DNA of 64,000 nt, from NCBI GenBank assembly GCA_963775395.1, contig CAVZIX010000014.1, positions 62,001-126,000 of the forward strand, in the 5' to 3' direction. Source of the DNA: JAIBJN01 sp963775395 (GTDB taxonomy: Bacteria; Actinomycetota; Thermoleophilia; Gaiellales; Gaiellaceae). Each line of letters begins with the position of its first letter. Within the stretch, counting starts at the first letter, position 1. The notes beneath the pieces were generated by a model that did no database searches, was not told the origin of the DNA, and saw only the letters and a program-made list of their open reading frames with translations. Below, piece after piece: positions 43,888-51,746 of the stretch. The position numbers were made by a program, and so were the translations under genes.

Positions 43888-45983
43888 CTCGAGCCGGCCG
43901 CGCAGGCTGACGGGTCCGGCCGGTACGTGGGCTCGGACGTCATCAGGCTGACGTAGCGCCCGCCGACCGACCCGGTCGAGGGCGCGTCGAAAGCGACCTC
44001 CCAGGGGCCGTTCGAGCAGACCGCGAAGGAGACGTCGCGGGTGGCGCCGGGAGCGACGACGATCTCCTCTGCAGACCCATCCTCCGGCCGGAACGTGACC
44101 CGGCCCTCGGTTCCCTCGGGAGCCGTTAGCTCGAAGGTGAGCGTGCCGGCGAGTCCCTCGGAGGCGCTCTCGGGCCAGAGGTTGATCGCGCCAAGGAGGC
44201 CGAGCCACCCGTCCTCGTAGCGCCCGGGCGCGTAGAGGGCGAGCTGCTGCGGGCCGGATGAGCGGAGGAGCTTGTAGACGGGCGACGTGGCGATCTCCTG
44301 TGACGAGCGGAAGCGAACCGTGTCGCTGAAGTTGTCGGCCAGGAGCGGCCGCGTGACCGGCTCTCCGCCGGCGAGCAGCGTCCCGTCGTCGGAGATGGTC
44401 ACCCGCGTGACCGCGAAGGCGTCCGGAGGCTCGGCGAAGGGGAGGAGGTAGACGGCGTCGACGGAGCGGTTCCAGAAGAGATACTCGGAGGCGATCCCGC
44501 GGTTGCTCGAACGCGTCTGGAGCATGGCCGCGTCGTCGACGCCCGCTGCGTCGACGAACGACGGCTGCGGGCCGAGCACGCTCTCGCGCGCCCGGTCGGC
44601 GCTTCCGAGGTTGAAGGAGACGGCCGCTCCGTAGGTCACCGCGCAGACGGCGAGGGCGAGGCCGAGCGCCGCCGGCGTCCCAAAGGCGGGGCGCCGCGCG
44701 AGGAGGACGGCGGCGGCGGCCAGGACAGTGACGGCCAGCGCGATCACCAGCGAGGCGAGCGAGACATCGCCCAGCGCCTGCTCCAGGCGCGAGGTGGCGA
44801 AGAGGACGGGCGAGCCCGTCTTGAAATCGGCCTGCGAGTAGCCGGACAGTGGAACGCGCACCGCCAGCAGGACGAGCCCTGCTGCGAGAACGCCATGGGC
44901 GAGGCGGTGCGGCCAGCCGCGGGAGGCGTACAGCACGAACGCGATCCCGACCAGCGGCACCGCGTAGAAGAAGTAGCGCTCCTGGAGGCGGCCCTCGAGC
45001 CCGTAGGCGGCCGCCTCGAGCAGGAGGACGCCGACCAGCGTCACCGCGAGCGCGCCGAAGGCGAGCTCCTCGCGCGAGCGCGGGCGGCGCAGCGCCAGCC
45101 AGAGGCCGATGAGGGCGCCCGGGGCGAGCACGACTCCCGAGGCGTAGGCGAGGAACATCGCGTCGAGGCCCACCCACTTCGTGAACTCGAGCGAGAGGAA
45201 GTCGATGTCGAGCACGCCCTCGTAGAAGCCGAGCGCGCGTCCGGGGCCGACCGCGAAGAGCCCGAGAGCCGGGACGAGGAGGAGGACGAGCACGAGCAGC
45301 TGCTCCCTGAGGGCTGCGCGCACCCGGCGCTCGCGCAGGCCGACGAGGAGGGCGGCCGCGAGGAAGCAGACGGGCAGCACGGCGAACTGGACGCGGGCGA
45401 AGGTCGCGAGGCCGGCGAGGGCGAGGAAGGCGAGCTGCAGTCGCGGACGCGGGCGGGCGAGGGCAATCGTCCCGACCGCGACGGCGCTCAGGACGAGCGG
45501 GTAGGCGAACGGCTCGGCAACGATCCAGCCGGCGTAGACCATGTCCGGCACGAGGACGGCGAGCGCTGCGAGCACGAGCGCGAGCGGCGTGCCGATCCCG
45601 AGCCGCCGGGCGAGCAGGAACACGGGCACCACGGCAAGCGACATGACGAGCGCGCCCACCGTCTGCACGAGGCGAAACGAGGTCTCGACGTCCCCGACGA
45701 GCCAGGCGGGCGCCGTGAGGATCGGCTGGAGAAGGGCCGGGAAGCTCGCCGAGACGCCGCGGACCAGCGGCCGCCCTGTCTCCGAGATCGAGCGGGCAAG
45801 CTCGGAGTAGATGTACTCGTCCGCGAAGAAGGTGGGCGTCGCGCGCAGCCAGCCGAGCACCGTGCGCAGCAGGAAGCTGCCGGCGACGAGGCCGGCCAGG
45901 ATGGACGCGGTGCGGGGCTGGACGCGAGCGAAGGCAGCTCGGCGCGCCAGCACCCGTTCGGCGGTGCGTGCGGCGACGGACAC
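43884..45983 (-). CDS. Membrane glycosyltransferase, ArnT/PMT-like, 699 aa
   Basis: About 12 hydrophobic helices in the first 480 residues with the acidic loop motif PTFFADEYIYSELARSISET (about 50-69), where the DE pair matches the GT39/GT83 catalytic loop. The C-terminal 220 residues form an outer beta-rich domain with a Cys pair. Such enzymes use polyprenyl-phosphate sugars to modify proteins, lipid or wall polymers outside the membrane. Starts at GTG 45983, seven bases after a TAAT-N15-GCCGATAG element that matches the pilus promoters, so glycosylation of pilins is a testable role. Confidence 0.8.
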
Positions 45984-45990
45984 GCTCTCT

Positions 45991-46017
45991 CTATCGGCGG
46001 CCCTGCCGCGAGTATTA
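45991..46017 (-). promoter_or_regulatory. Sigma-28-like promoter of the glycosyltransferase gene
   Basis: Minus strand: TAAT (46017-46014), 15 bp, GCCGATAG (45998-45991), then 7 bp to GTG 45983. It matches the FliA/SigD/WhiG promoter shape and lies outside the pilus cluster. Confidence 0.6.
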
Positions 46018-46028
46018 GAAGAACGCGC

Positions 46029-46394
46029 CTACGAATTCGCCCAGCGCATGAGCGCCTCGCTGGCCCGCTCGAGCCCGCGCCGGTGAACGAGGGTTGCCAG
46101 CGCGGCGGCAGCGACCTTCGGCCGGCGCCCGTCCAGGCCCGCGAGGCAAGCGAGTACCGCATGGGCTTCCTCGAACCCGACGTCGCGGACCTCGTCGCAG
46201 TAACGGGAGTGCCAGCGGAGTGCCGCGCGCCGGAAGCGGCGGGGATCGTCGACCAGGAGCAGGACGAGCTCGAGCGCGTCCGGGAGGCTGACGAAGTCGA
46301 GCTCGGTCGCCGCGGAGAGCGCCAGCGTCGGGTTCCCCGAGTCGAGCGCCCGGCGGAGCTGTGCGTAGGCGGAGCCTTTGTCGGACACGAACAT
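46029..46394 (-). CDS. Small helical hypothetical protein, 121 aa
   Basis: MFVSDKGSAYAQLRRALDSG, then NPTLALSAATELDFVSLPDA, LELVLLLVDDPRRFRRAALR and WHSRYCDEVRDVG give an all-helical repeat-like fold. I recognise a family of small actinobacterial proteins with R(A/R)LD.GN..LA...A.EL..(V/L)...DALEL and F.RAA.RW..RY; its function is unknown to me. ATG 46394 is the only reasonable start. The glycosyltransferase lies 45 bp downstream with its own promoter-like element. Confidence 0.65.
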   Translation of the reverse strand: MFVSDKGSAYAQLRRALDSGNPTLALSAATELDFVSLPDALELVLLLVDDPRRFRRAALRWHSRYCDEVRDVGFEEAHAVLACLAGLDGRRPKVAAAALATLVHRRGLERASEALMRWANS

Positions 46395-46429
46395 ATGTTC
46401 CCATACGTTCGCGCCGACACTGGCCAGGT

Positions 46430-46606
46430 TCAGTCGCTCGGCTCGACCAGGTCCTGCTCGTCGGCGGCCTTGAAGGCGACGAAGAGCCGACAGTGGGGGC
46501 ACTTGAAGCCGAGGTTCCGCTCTGTCCCTCCGAGCAGCTCCGCGTCGAAGTGCTTCCCGCAGTGCGGGCAGTCCACCTCGAACTTCTCGCCGGTCTCCGG
46601 ATTCAC
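46430..46606 (-). CDS. Zinc-ribbon small protein, 58 aa
   Basis: GTG 46606 opens MNPETGEKFEVDCPHCGKHF, then an 18-residue loop and FKCPHCRLFVAFKAADEQDL, ending at TGA 46430. Two CPxC knuckles (residues 13-16 and 36-39) form a classic zinc ribbon. Its small size and lack of other domains suggest an RNA- or protein-binding accessory. It sits between the helical protein gene downstream and the divergent CDF transporter gene 25 bp away; a link to metal homeostasis is possible but unproven. Confidence 0.8.
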   Translation of the reverse strand: MNPETGEKFEVDCPHCGKHFDAELLGGTERNLGFKCPHCRLFVAFKAADEQDLVEPSD

Positions 46607-46631
46607 CCCGCGCCCAGGTTAGCCTTTGGCC

Positions 46632-47987
46632 ATGAGCCCGCAGCGGCGCATCGCACTCGTGTCCGTCGCCGCCGCGGTGGTGCTGATCGGGGTGAAGCTC
46701 GTCACCGGTCTCGCGACCGGGAGCCTCGGCTTCCTCTCCGAGGCGGCCCACTCGGGCACCGATCTCGTCGCCGCGCTCCTGACGCTCTTCGCCGTCGGCG
46801 TCGCCATCCGCCCTGCCGACCCGGGCCATCAGTACGGGCACGGGAAGGCGGAGCATCTCTCTGCGCTCGCTGAGGCGTCGATCCTCGTCGCCGCCTCGCT
46901 CGCGATCGTCTACGTCGCCATCCGGCGGCTCGTCGACGGGACGGCCGAGGTCGAGGCGACCTGGTGGGCGTTCCTCGTCATCGTCCTCGTGATCTTCATC
47001 GACGCCGGTCGAACGGCGGTCTCGCTCCGCGCGTCGCGCCGTTTCCATAGCGCGGCCTTCGGCGCGAGCGCGCTCCACTTCGGCAGCGACCTCGCCGGCT
47101 CTACGGCGGTGCTCTTCGGGCTTCTGGCCGCCCTCGCCGGCTACCCGGAGGGTGACGCGATCGCGGCGCTCTTCGTCGCCGTGCTCGTCCTCGGCGCGGC
47201 CGGCAGGCTGATCCGCCAGAACGTCGACGTCCTCATGGACCAGGCACCGGCCGACGCTGTCGAGGCTGCCCAGCGCGCCATCGAGATGCTCGACCCGGCC
47301 GTCACGCTCCGCCGCCTGCGCATGCGCCGTGCGGCGGGCCGCCATTTCGCCGACGTGGTCATCGGCGTCCCGCCGGGCGCCGCGGTCGGCCAGGGCCACG
47401 CGGCTGCCGACGCGGTCGAGGAGGCGATCGAGCGCGCCGTGCCCGGGGCGGATGTCGTCGTCCACGTCGAGCCCGCCGAGGCAGGCGCCGACCTGACCGA
47501 GCGCGCCCTCGCCGCGGCACTGCGGGTGCCGCGCGTACGCGAGGTGCACAACGTCACGGTCCTGGACGTCGGCGAGCGGCGGGAGGTCTCCCTCCACCTG
47601 AAGCTCCCCGGCTCGCTCACTCTCGCGGAGGCGCACGAGGTCGCCGAGCAGGTCGAGCGCGAGATCCTCGCGGACCTTCCGGAGGTCGATGCGGTGCAGA
47701 CCCATCTCGAGCCGTTGTCCGAGCCCGCCGCGGTGGGCAAGCCCGACGACGGAGACCTCGAGGTCGAGTCCGCCGACGTCAGGCGCATCGTCCGCGAGGA
47801 GACCGGCGCCGACCCGCGCGAGCTCCACTTCGTCTCGACCGAGCGCGGCCTCGTCGCGTTCCTGACGCTGGCGATGGCGCCGGACCAGGCCCTTTCGGAC
47901 GCCCACGCGAGCGCGAGCGAGATCGAGGAGCGCATCCGCCGCGAGCGTCCCGAGGTGGTTGACGTCGTCGTCCACACCGAGCCCTAG
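46632..47987 (+). CDS. CDF-family cation efflux protein, 451 aa
   Basis: Six membrane helices (about 8-200) with the metal sites SLGFLSEAAHSGTDLVAALL (about 30-50) and ALHFGSDLAGSTAVLF (HxxxD), preceded by the HQYGHGKAEHLSALAE loop typical of the family. The C-terminal half is longer than usual: one ZT-dimer-like domain (about 205-285), a second (about 290-365) and a third ferredoxin-like stretch (about 375-450). It exports Zn, Fe, Mn or similar by proton exchange; the metal is not predictable here. ATG 46632 is preferred over TTG 46626. Confidence 0.88.
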   Translation: MSPQRRIALVSVAAAVVLIGVKLVTGLATGSLGFLSEAAHSGTDLVAALLTLFAVGVAIRPADPGHQYGHGKAEHLSALAEASILVAASLAIVYVAIRRLVDGTAEVEATWWAFLVIVLVIFIDAGRTAVSLRASRRFHSAAFGASALHFGSDLAGSTAVLFGLLAALAGYPEGDAIAALFVAVLVLGAAGRLIRQNVDVLMDQAPADAVEAAQRAIEMLDPAVTLRRLRMRRAAGRHFADVVIGVPPGAAVGQGHAAADAVEEAIERAVPGADVVVHVEPAEAGADLTERALAAALRVPRVREVHNVTVLDVGERREVSLHLKLPGSLTLAEAHEVAEQVEREILADLPEVDAVQTHLEPLSEPAAVGKPDDGDLEVESADVRRIVREETGADPRELHFVSTERGLVAFLTLAMAPDQALSDAHASASEIEERIRRERPEVVDVVVHTEP

Positions 47988-48061
47988 AAAGGACTCTGTC
48001 GGGACGACTCGCGGGAAATGGAGGAGCGGTCTCCGAGCGCTCCTGACATGATGGGTTTTCG

Positions 48062-48241
48062 GTGCATCGGTTCGTCATCACCATCGAAGGACCGGGCTGG
48101 ACGGAGGTCGACGAGGTGGAGCTTCCGAGGCCTCCCGACGAGGGCGAGCCGATCGAGACGAAGGTCGGAACGTGCCTCGTCACTCGTGCCGAGCTACTCC
48201 CGGACTCCGACCACGGCACGATCGTCTGCCGTTTGCCCTAG
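48062..48241 (+). CDS. Small hypothetical protein, 59 aa
   Basis: GTG 48062 reads MHRFVITIEGPGWTEVDEVE, then an acidic-proline loop and TKVGTCLVTRAELLPDSDHG, and ends TIVCRLP at TAG 48241. The pattern of two short strands, a loop and C-terminal strands looks like a real small domain, and codon use (GC at third positions) supports it. The ribosome binding site is weak. It lies 74 bp after the CDF gene on the same strand. Family unknown. Confidence 0.5.
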   Translation: MHRFVITIEGPGWTEVDEVELPRPPDEGEPIETKVGTCLVTRAELLPDSDHGTIVCRLP

Positions 48242-48324
48242 CTGAGACTTGCGGCGAGATCGACCTCGCGCCCACGTTCACGGGGTGGCGTTGCCCGCCG
48301 GCCGGGATGCCGGCCTGAAGTGCT

Positions 48325-48819
48325 CTAGCCGACCCCTCGCGGATGGAGTATTCGGTCGAGGGTTGACGGCACTCTCCCGAAGATGACCATGCCGCTGATG
48401 GACAGCACCGTTGCGATTGCCGCGGGGACAACCCACGCCCCGACGTCCTGACCGAGAACGACGGTGAGTTGTCCGCATCCGGCCGCGACCAAGCCAGCGT
48501 ACGACCACGTCATGCAGTACGCGTGGGTAGCGATGACCATCGGCGATCTCTTGCCGAGAAGGAGGGGCGAGAGCCCGACAGCGATCGTGACCAGGCTGGC
48601 GACTGCCAGTGCATGGAACACACCAAAGGTGTTCTCTCGATGCAACGACAGCGCCGCCACATTCACGAGCACAAGCGCAAGGACGTAGACGGTTCCGATC
48701 GCTCGGTGGGTATGCGTGCCCTTGGGCGTCAGGAGAACAGCGGCACCCGCACCTAGCGCGGCGAGCGCGGCCAGAACGTGCCCGGTGGCCACAGCCTGTT
48801 CCAATCCCGCAGAGATCAT
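48325..48819 (-). CDS. DUF2306-like membrane protein, 164 aa
   Basis: ATG 48819 (MISAGLEQAVATGHVLAALA) begins a protein with about five hydrophobic helices: ALAALGAGAAVLLTPKGTHT, HRAIGTVYVLALVLVNVAAL, FGVFHALAVASLVTIAVGLS, HAYCMTWSYAGLVAAGCGQL and VVPAAIATVLSISGMVIFG. His residues sit near the membrane boundaries (GTHTHRAIG, HAYCMTWSY) as in the DUF2306 family, where they may bind heme. The function is unknown. The longer frame upstream is implausible. Confidence 0.65.
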   Translation of the reverse strand: MISAGLEQAVATGHVLAALAALGAGAAVLLTPKGTHTHRAIGTVYVLALVLVNVAALSLHRENTFGVFHALAVASLVTIAVGLSPLLLGKRSPMVIATHAYCMTWSYAGLVAAGCGQLTVVLGQDVGAWVVPAAIATVLSISGMVIFGRVPSTLDRILHPRGVG

Positions 48820-48923
48820 CAGATCATGACGGCGATGGTGTCGGCCGTCTCGAGCAGTGACCCGGGGTAGCCCTCCACGTCCTCGGCGCGTCCACGAGGA
48901 AGGCGGCGAAGGGAGCGGTTTTC

Positions 48924-49352
48924 CTATCGACCGGTAGCGGCCGCGTACCGCAGTACCTCGTCGCCGTCCGAGGAGAGGATGAGTTCGCCGTCCTCGATCG
49001 CCCACCCGTCCACGTCGGCGAAGATGGAGCGGTAGGTGTCCTCCGCCGTGTCCAACTCGGCATCCTCACAGCCCACCAAGGTCGATGTGAACTCCTCGCC
49101 GATCGTGATCGAGTCGCCGCCGAGTTCGTAGTCGACCGAGAAGCTGTTGCAGCCTGACCAGCCGCCGGCGTCTTTCCGCCCGAAGCCGAGTGTCAGCACG
49201 GCGTCGGGCGGCGCCTCAAGGCCGGAGACCAGCGTCCATTCAGTCCCCTCGAGCGAGTCTCCGTCGTCCTCGTCGGTCCCTCTGCAGCCGGAGACGGTGA
49301 GCAGGAGTCCTACGGCGAGCAGTGCGACAAGAAGGGTGAAGGCGAGCCTCAC
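48924..49352 (-). CDS. META-domain lipoprotein, 142 aa
   Basis: MRLAFTLLVALLAVGLLLTV, then SGC, is a lipoprotein signal (lipobox VSGC, Cys about 23). The rest is one META domain: LEGTEWTLVSGLEAPPDAVL, then GGWSGCNSFSVDYELGGDSI, FTSTLVGCEDAELD and AEDTYRSIF, with GCN and the two domain cysteines. The E. coli relative HslJ is linked to novobiocin resistance and heat shock; here the role is unknown. It is convergent with no gene and follows the methyltransferase start divergently. Confidence 0.85.
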   Translation of the reverse strand: MRLAFTLLVALLAVGLLLTVSGCRGTDEDDGDSLEGTEWTLVSGLEAPPDAVLTLGFGRKDAGGWSGCNSFSVDYELGGDSITIGEEFTSTLVGCEDAELDTAEDTYRSIFADVDGWAIEDGELILSSDGDEVLRYAAATGR

Positions 49353-49498
49353 GACTTTGAGACGACGAGGAGGGCACGAAGGTTCCCACAGCGTCGCGCG
49401 CAGCCGCGATACCGCTCGCCGGCCGCGGCGAAGTTCGCCTGATCTCTGCGCGGCTCGAACGTGACAGACCGCGTGTGCTCATGGCACGCTGAGTTCTC

Positions 49499-50263
49499 GT
49501 GCCTTCGCGCCTTTATACGACGCAGGCGAAGCTCTACGACATTGCGTTCTCCTGGGACACCAGCGAGGAGGTTGAGTGGCTGCTGGAACGTCTTGGTTCC
49601 GACTGCGCGCCCATTCTCGAGCCTGCTTGCGGCTCGGGGCGAATGCTTGCCGCCTTTGCGGAGAGAGGCGTCGAGGCGATCGGCATCGACATCTCCCCGA
49701 GCATGGTTGCGCTGGCGCGAGAACGCTTGAGCTCGCCGGGGTTGCCTGCTGACGCCCTGGTGGCTGACATGACCGGTTTCGATCTCGGCCGCACCTTCGG
49801 GGGCGCCATTTGTCCGATCGACTCGCTGGCGTGTCTGGAGGAACCAGCCTCGGTGGTGAAGCATCTCGACTGCATGGCGGCGCATCTGCGGTCGGGAAGT
49901 CGCTATCTGATCCAGCTGGAGATGCGCGACCCGGACGATCCCTGGGCCGGTGTGCAACCTTCGATCTGGGAGGAGGCGAGAGGAGACATCCGCCTTCGGA
50001 TTACCTGGCAGGTCGAAGAGATCGACCTTGACGAGGGCATCGAACTTCAGCGCTCGCGAGTCGAGATCGTCGACGGGCCGGAGCGCGGACGAGTCCTGGA
50101 GGAAGTACACCGCATGGCGGCCTGGACGCCCGACCGATGGAGTGGCGCTCTCGCTGAGACAGCCTTCACATACCTGGCTGTCTACGACGGCGACCACGCA
50201 CGCTATCCGCGCCGACCGATCGGGCAAGCTGGGCGCCTACTCTGGCACGAACTCTCGCTCTGA
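49499..50263 (+). CDS. Class I SAM-dependent methyltransferase, 254 aa
   Basis: GTG 49499. Motif I ILEPACGSGRMLAAFAERGV (about 38-57), strand 2 AIGIDISPSMVALARERLSS, motif II-like LVADMTGFDLGRTFGGAICP and IDSLACLEEPASVVKHLDCM, then a long C-terminal beta sheet (RDPDDPWAGVQPSIWEEARG, LRITWQVEEIDLDEGIELQR). This matches the Methyltransf_25 subgroup with a substrate-covering beta domain (as in glycine/small-molecule methyltransferases). The substrate is unknown. A weak ribosome binding site and lower GC in the first part suggest its own promoter. Confidence 0.85.
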   Translation: MPSRLYTTQAKLYDIAFSWDTSEEVEWLLERLGSDCAPILEPACGSGRMLAAFAERGVEAIGIDISPSMVALARERLSSPGLPADALVADMTGFDLGRTFGGAICPIDSLACLEEPASVVKHLDCMAAHLRSGSRYLIQLEMRDPDDPWAGVQPSIWEEARGDIRLRITWQVEEIDLDEGIELQRSRVEIVDGPERGRVLEEVHRMAAWTPDRWSGALAETAFTYLAVYDGDHARYPRRPIGQAGRLLWHELSL

Positions 50264-50374
50264 ACGCGACCAGGAGATCCGTTGGGAACTCTGGCGCTCC
50301 CGTGCTTTTCCGGGATCCCCGGAACGCATGAACCGCTCTGCTGAGCGGCTCTCGCGTACCTGGAGGGATCCAGG

Positions 50375-50456
50375 TGGGGGAGGTAGGATTCGAACCTACG
50401 AAGGCTGAGCCAACGGGTTTACAGCCCGTCCCCTTTGGCCACTCGGGAACTCCCCC
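50375..50456 (-). tRNA. tRNA-Tyr (GTA)
   Basis: Minus strand: acceptor GGGGGAG pairs with CTCCCCC, D-arm CCCGAGTGGCC, anticodon arm GGGCTGTAAACCC with anticodon GTA, a long variable arm (class II, as expected for bacterial Tyr) and T-arm GTAGGTTCGAATCCTAC, discriminator A. CCA is not encoded. It is read toward the methyltransferase gene; a 7-bp hairpin (50358-50364 with 50369-50375) just overlaps its 3' end and may be involved in termination. Confidence 0.95.
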
Positions 50457-50502
50457 GCGGGGTGCGTAAGTCTAGCCGAGCGGCTTCATCCCCCCTTTGA
50501 GC

Positions 50503-50529
50503 TAAAGCGCCTGGCAGGGTCGCCGATGC
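50503..50529 (+). promoter_or_regulatory. Sigma-28-like promoter of the first pilT
   Basis: TAAA (50503-50506), exactly 15 bp, GCCGATGC (50522-50529). This is the best full match to the FliA/WhiG shape in the window. The -10 covers ATG 50526, so I place the pilT start at ATG 50544. Confidence 0.65.
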
Positions 50530-50543
50530 AGACGGTCGGCGTC

Positions 50544-51746
50544 ATGAACCTCGACGAACTGTTGGCACGCGTCATCGACGCGGGAGGAAGCGATCTGCAC
50601 CTCAAGGTGTCGTCTCCGGCCATGGTCCGGGTGGACGGCGACCTCGAGCCGCTCGAGCAGCGCCTCCTCACCGAATCCGACCTCGAGACTGTCCTGCTGC
50701 TCGTCACCGAGCGCTCGCCCGCCAAGCGCGAGCAGTTCCTGGAGACCGGCGACCTCGACACCTCGTATCTCGCCGACGGCATCGGGCGCTTCCGCGTCAA
50801 CGGGTTCCGCCAGCGCGGGTCGATCTCGTTCGCCTTCCGCTTCGTCCCCAAGGAGATCCCGAGCTTCGAACGGCTCGGCCTCCCGGAGGGCGTCGCCAAG
50901 CTGGCCGAGGAGCACCGCGGCCTCGTCCTCGTGACGGGCGCGACCGGCTCGGGCAAGTCGACGTCGCTCGCGGCGATGCTCAGCTGGATCAACCGCAACC
51001 GGAAGTGCCACATCGTCACGATCGAGGACCCGATCGAGTTCATCCACGACGACTGGGCCTCCATCGTCAACCAGCGCGAGGTCGGGCTCGACACCGAGTC
51101 CTTCAAGCAGGCCCTGCGCCGCGTGCTGCGCCAGGACCCCGACGTCATCCTCATCGGCGAGCTCCGCGACGAGGAGACGACGCAGACCGCGCTCCAGGCG
51201 GCCGAGTCGGGCCACCTGGTCTTCTCCACCCTGCACACGCTCGACGCGGCCGAGACGGTCGGCCGTCTGGTCGAGTTCTACCCGCCCCAGAAGCAGATGA
51301 TGGTGCGCGAGATCCTCGCGGGCGTTCTCCGCGGGGTCGTCAGCCAGCGCCTCCTTCCGCGCAAGGAAGGCGGCCGGGTCGCCGCCATCGAGGTGATGGT
51401 GAACACCGCCCGCATCGCGGACCTGATCCGCGAGCCCGAGAAGACGCACGGGATCACCGAGGCGATCGAGGACGGCGGCTACCATCACATGCAGAGCTTT
51501 TCCCAGCACCTCGTCCAGCTCGTGACCGACGAAGTCGTCGAGCTCGATGTCGCAGCGGCCGCGGCCACGAACCGCCACGACTTCGAGATCGCAGTCGAGC
51601 AGGCGCTGCGCCGCAAGAAGGTCGCCGAAGAGGGCAAGAGCGTGGCCGTCGACTTCACGAGCCTCGCGGAGGACGAGGAAGAGCCGGAACCGGAGCCCGA
51701 GGAGGCACCGGCGAACGGCCTGCGGCTCGCAACCTCGGATTCATGA
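50544..51746 (+). CDS. pilT: PilT-family ATPase, 400 aa
   Basis: Start ATG 50544 (MNLDELLARVIDAGGSDLHL); ATG 50526 is in frame but sits inside the promoter-like element. N-terminal GSDLHLKVSSPAMVRVDGDL, Walker A VLVTGATGSGKSTSLAAML, Asp box HIVTIEDPIEFIHDD, Walker B LRQDPDVILIGELRDEETTQ and His box SGHLVFSTLHTLDAAETVGR are all present, then an acidic C-terminal tail. It powers pilus retraction as a hexamer at the inner face of the membrane. The gene overlaps the transglycosylase gene by four bases (ATGA). Confidence 0.92.
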   Translation: MNLDELLARVIDAGGSDLHLKVSSPAMVRVDGDLEPLEQRLLTESDLETVLLLVTERSPAKREQFLETGDLDTSYLADGIGRFRVNGFRQRGSISFAFRFVPKEIPSFERLGLPEGVAKLAEEHRGLVLVTGATGSGKSTSLAAMLSWINRNRKCHIVTIEDPIEFIHDDWASIVNQREVGLDTESFKQALRRVLRQDPDVILIGELRDEETTQTALQAAESGHLVFSTLHTLDAAETVGRLVEFYPPQKQMMVREILAGVLRGVVSQRLLPRKEGGRVAAIEVMVNTARIADLIREPEKTHGITEAIEDGGYHHMQSFSQHLVQLVTDEVVELDVAAAAATNRHDFEIAVEQALRRKKVAEEGKSVAVDFTSLAEDEEEPEPEPEEAPANGLRLATSDS

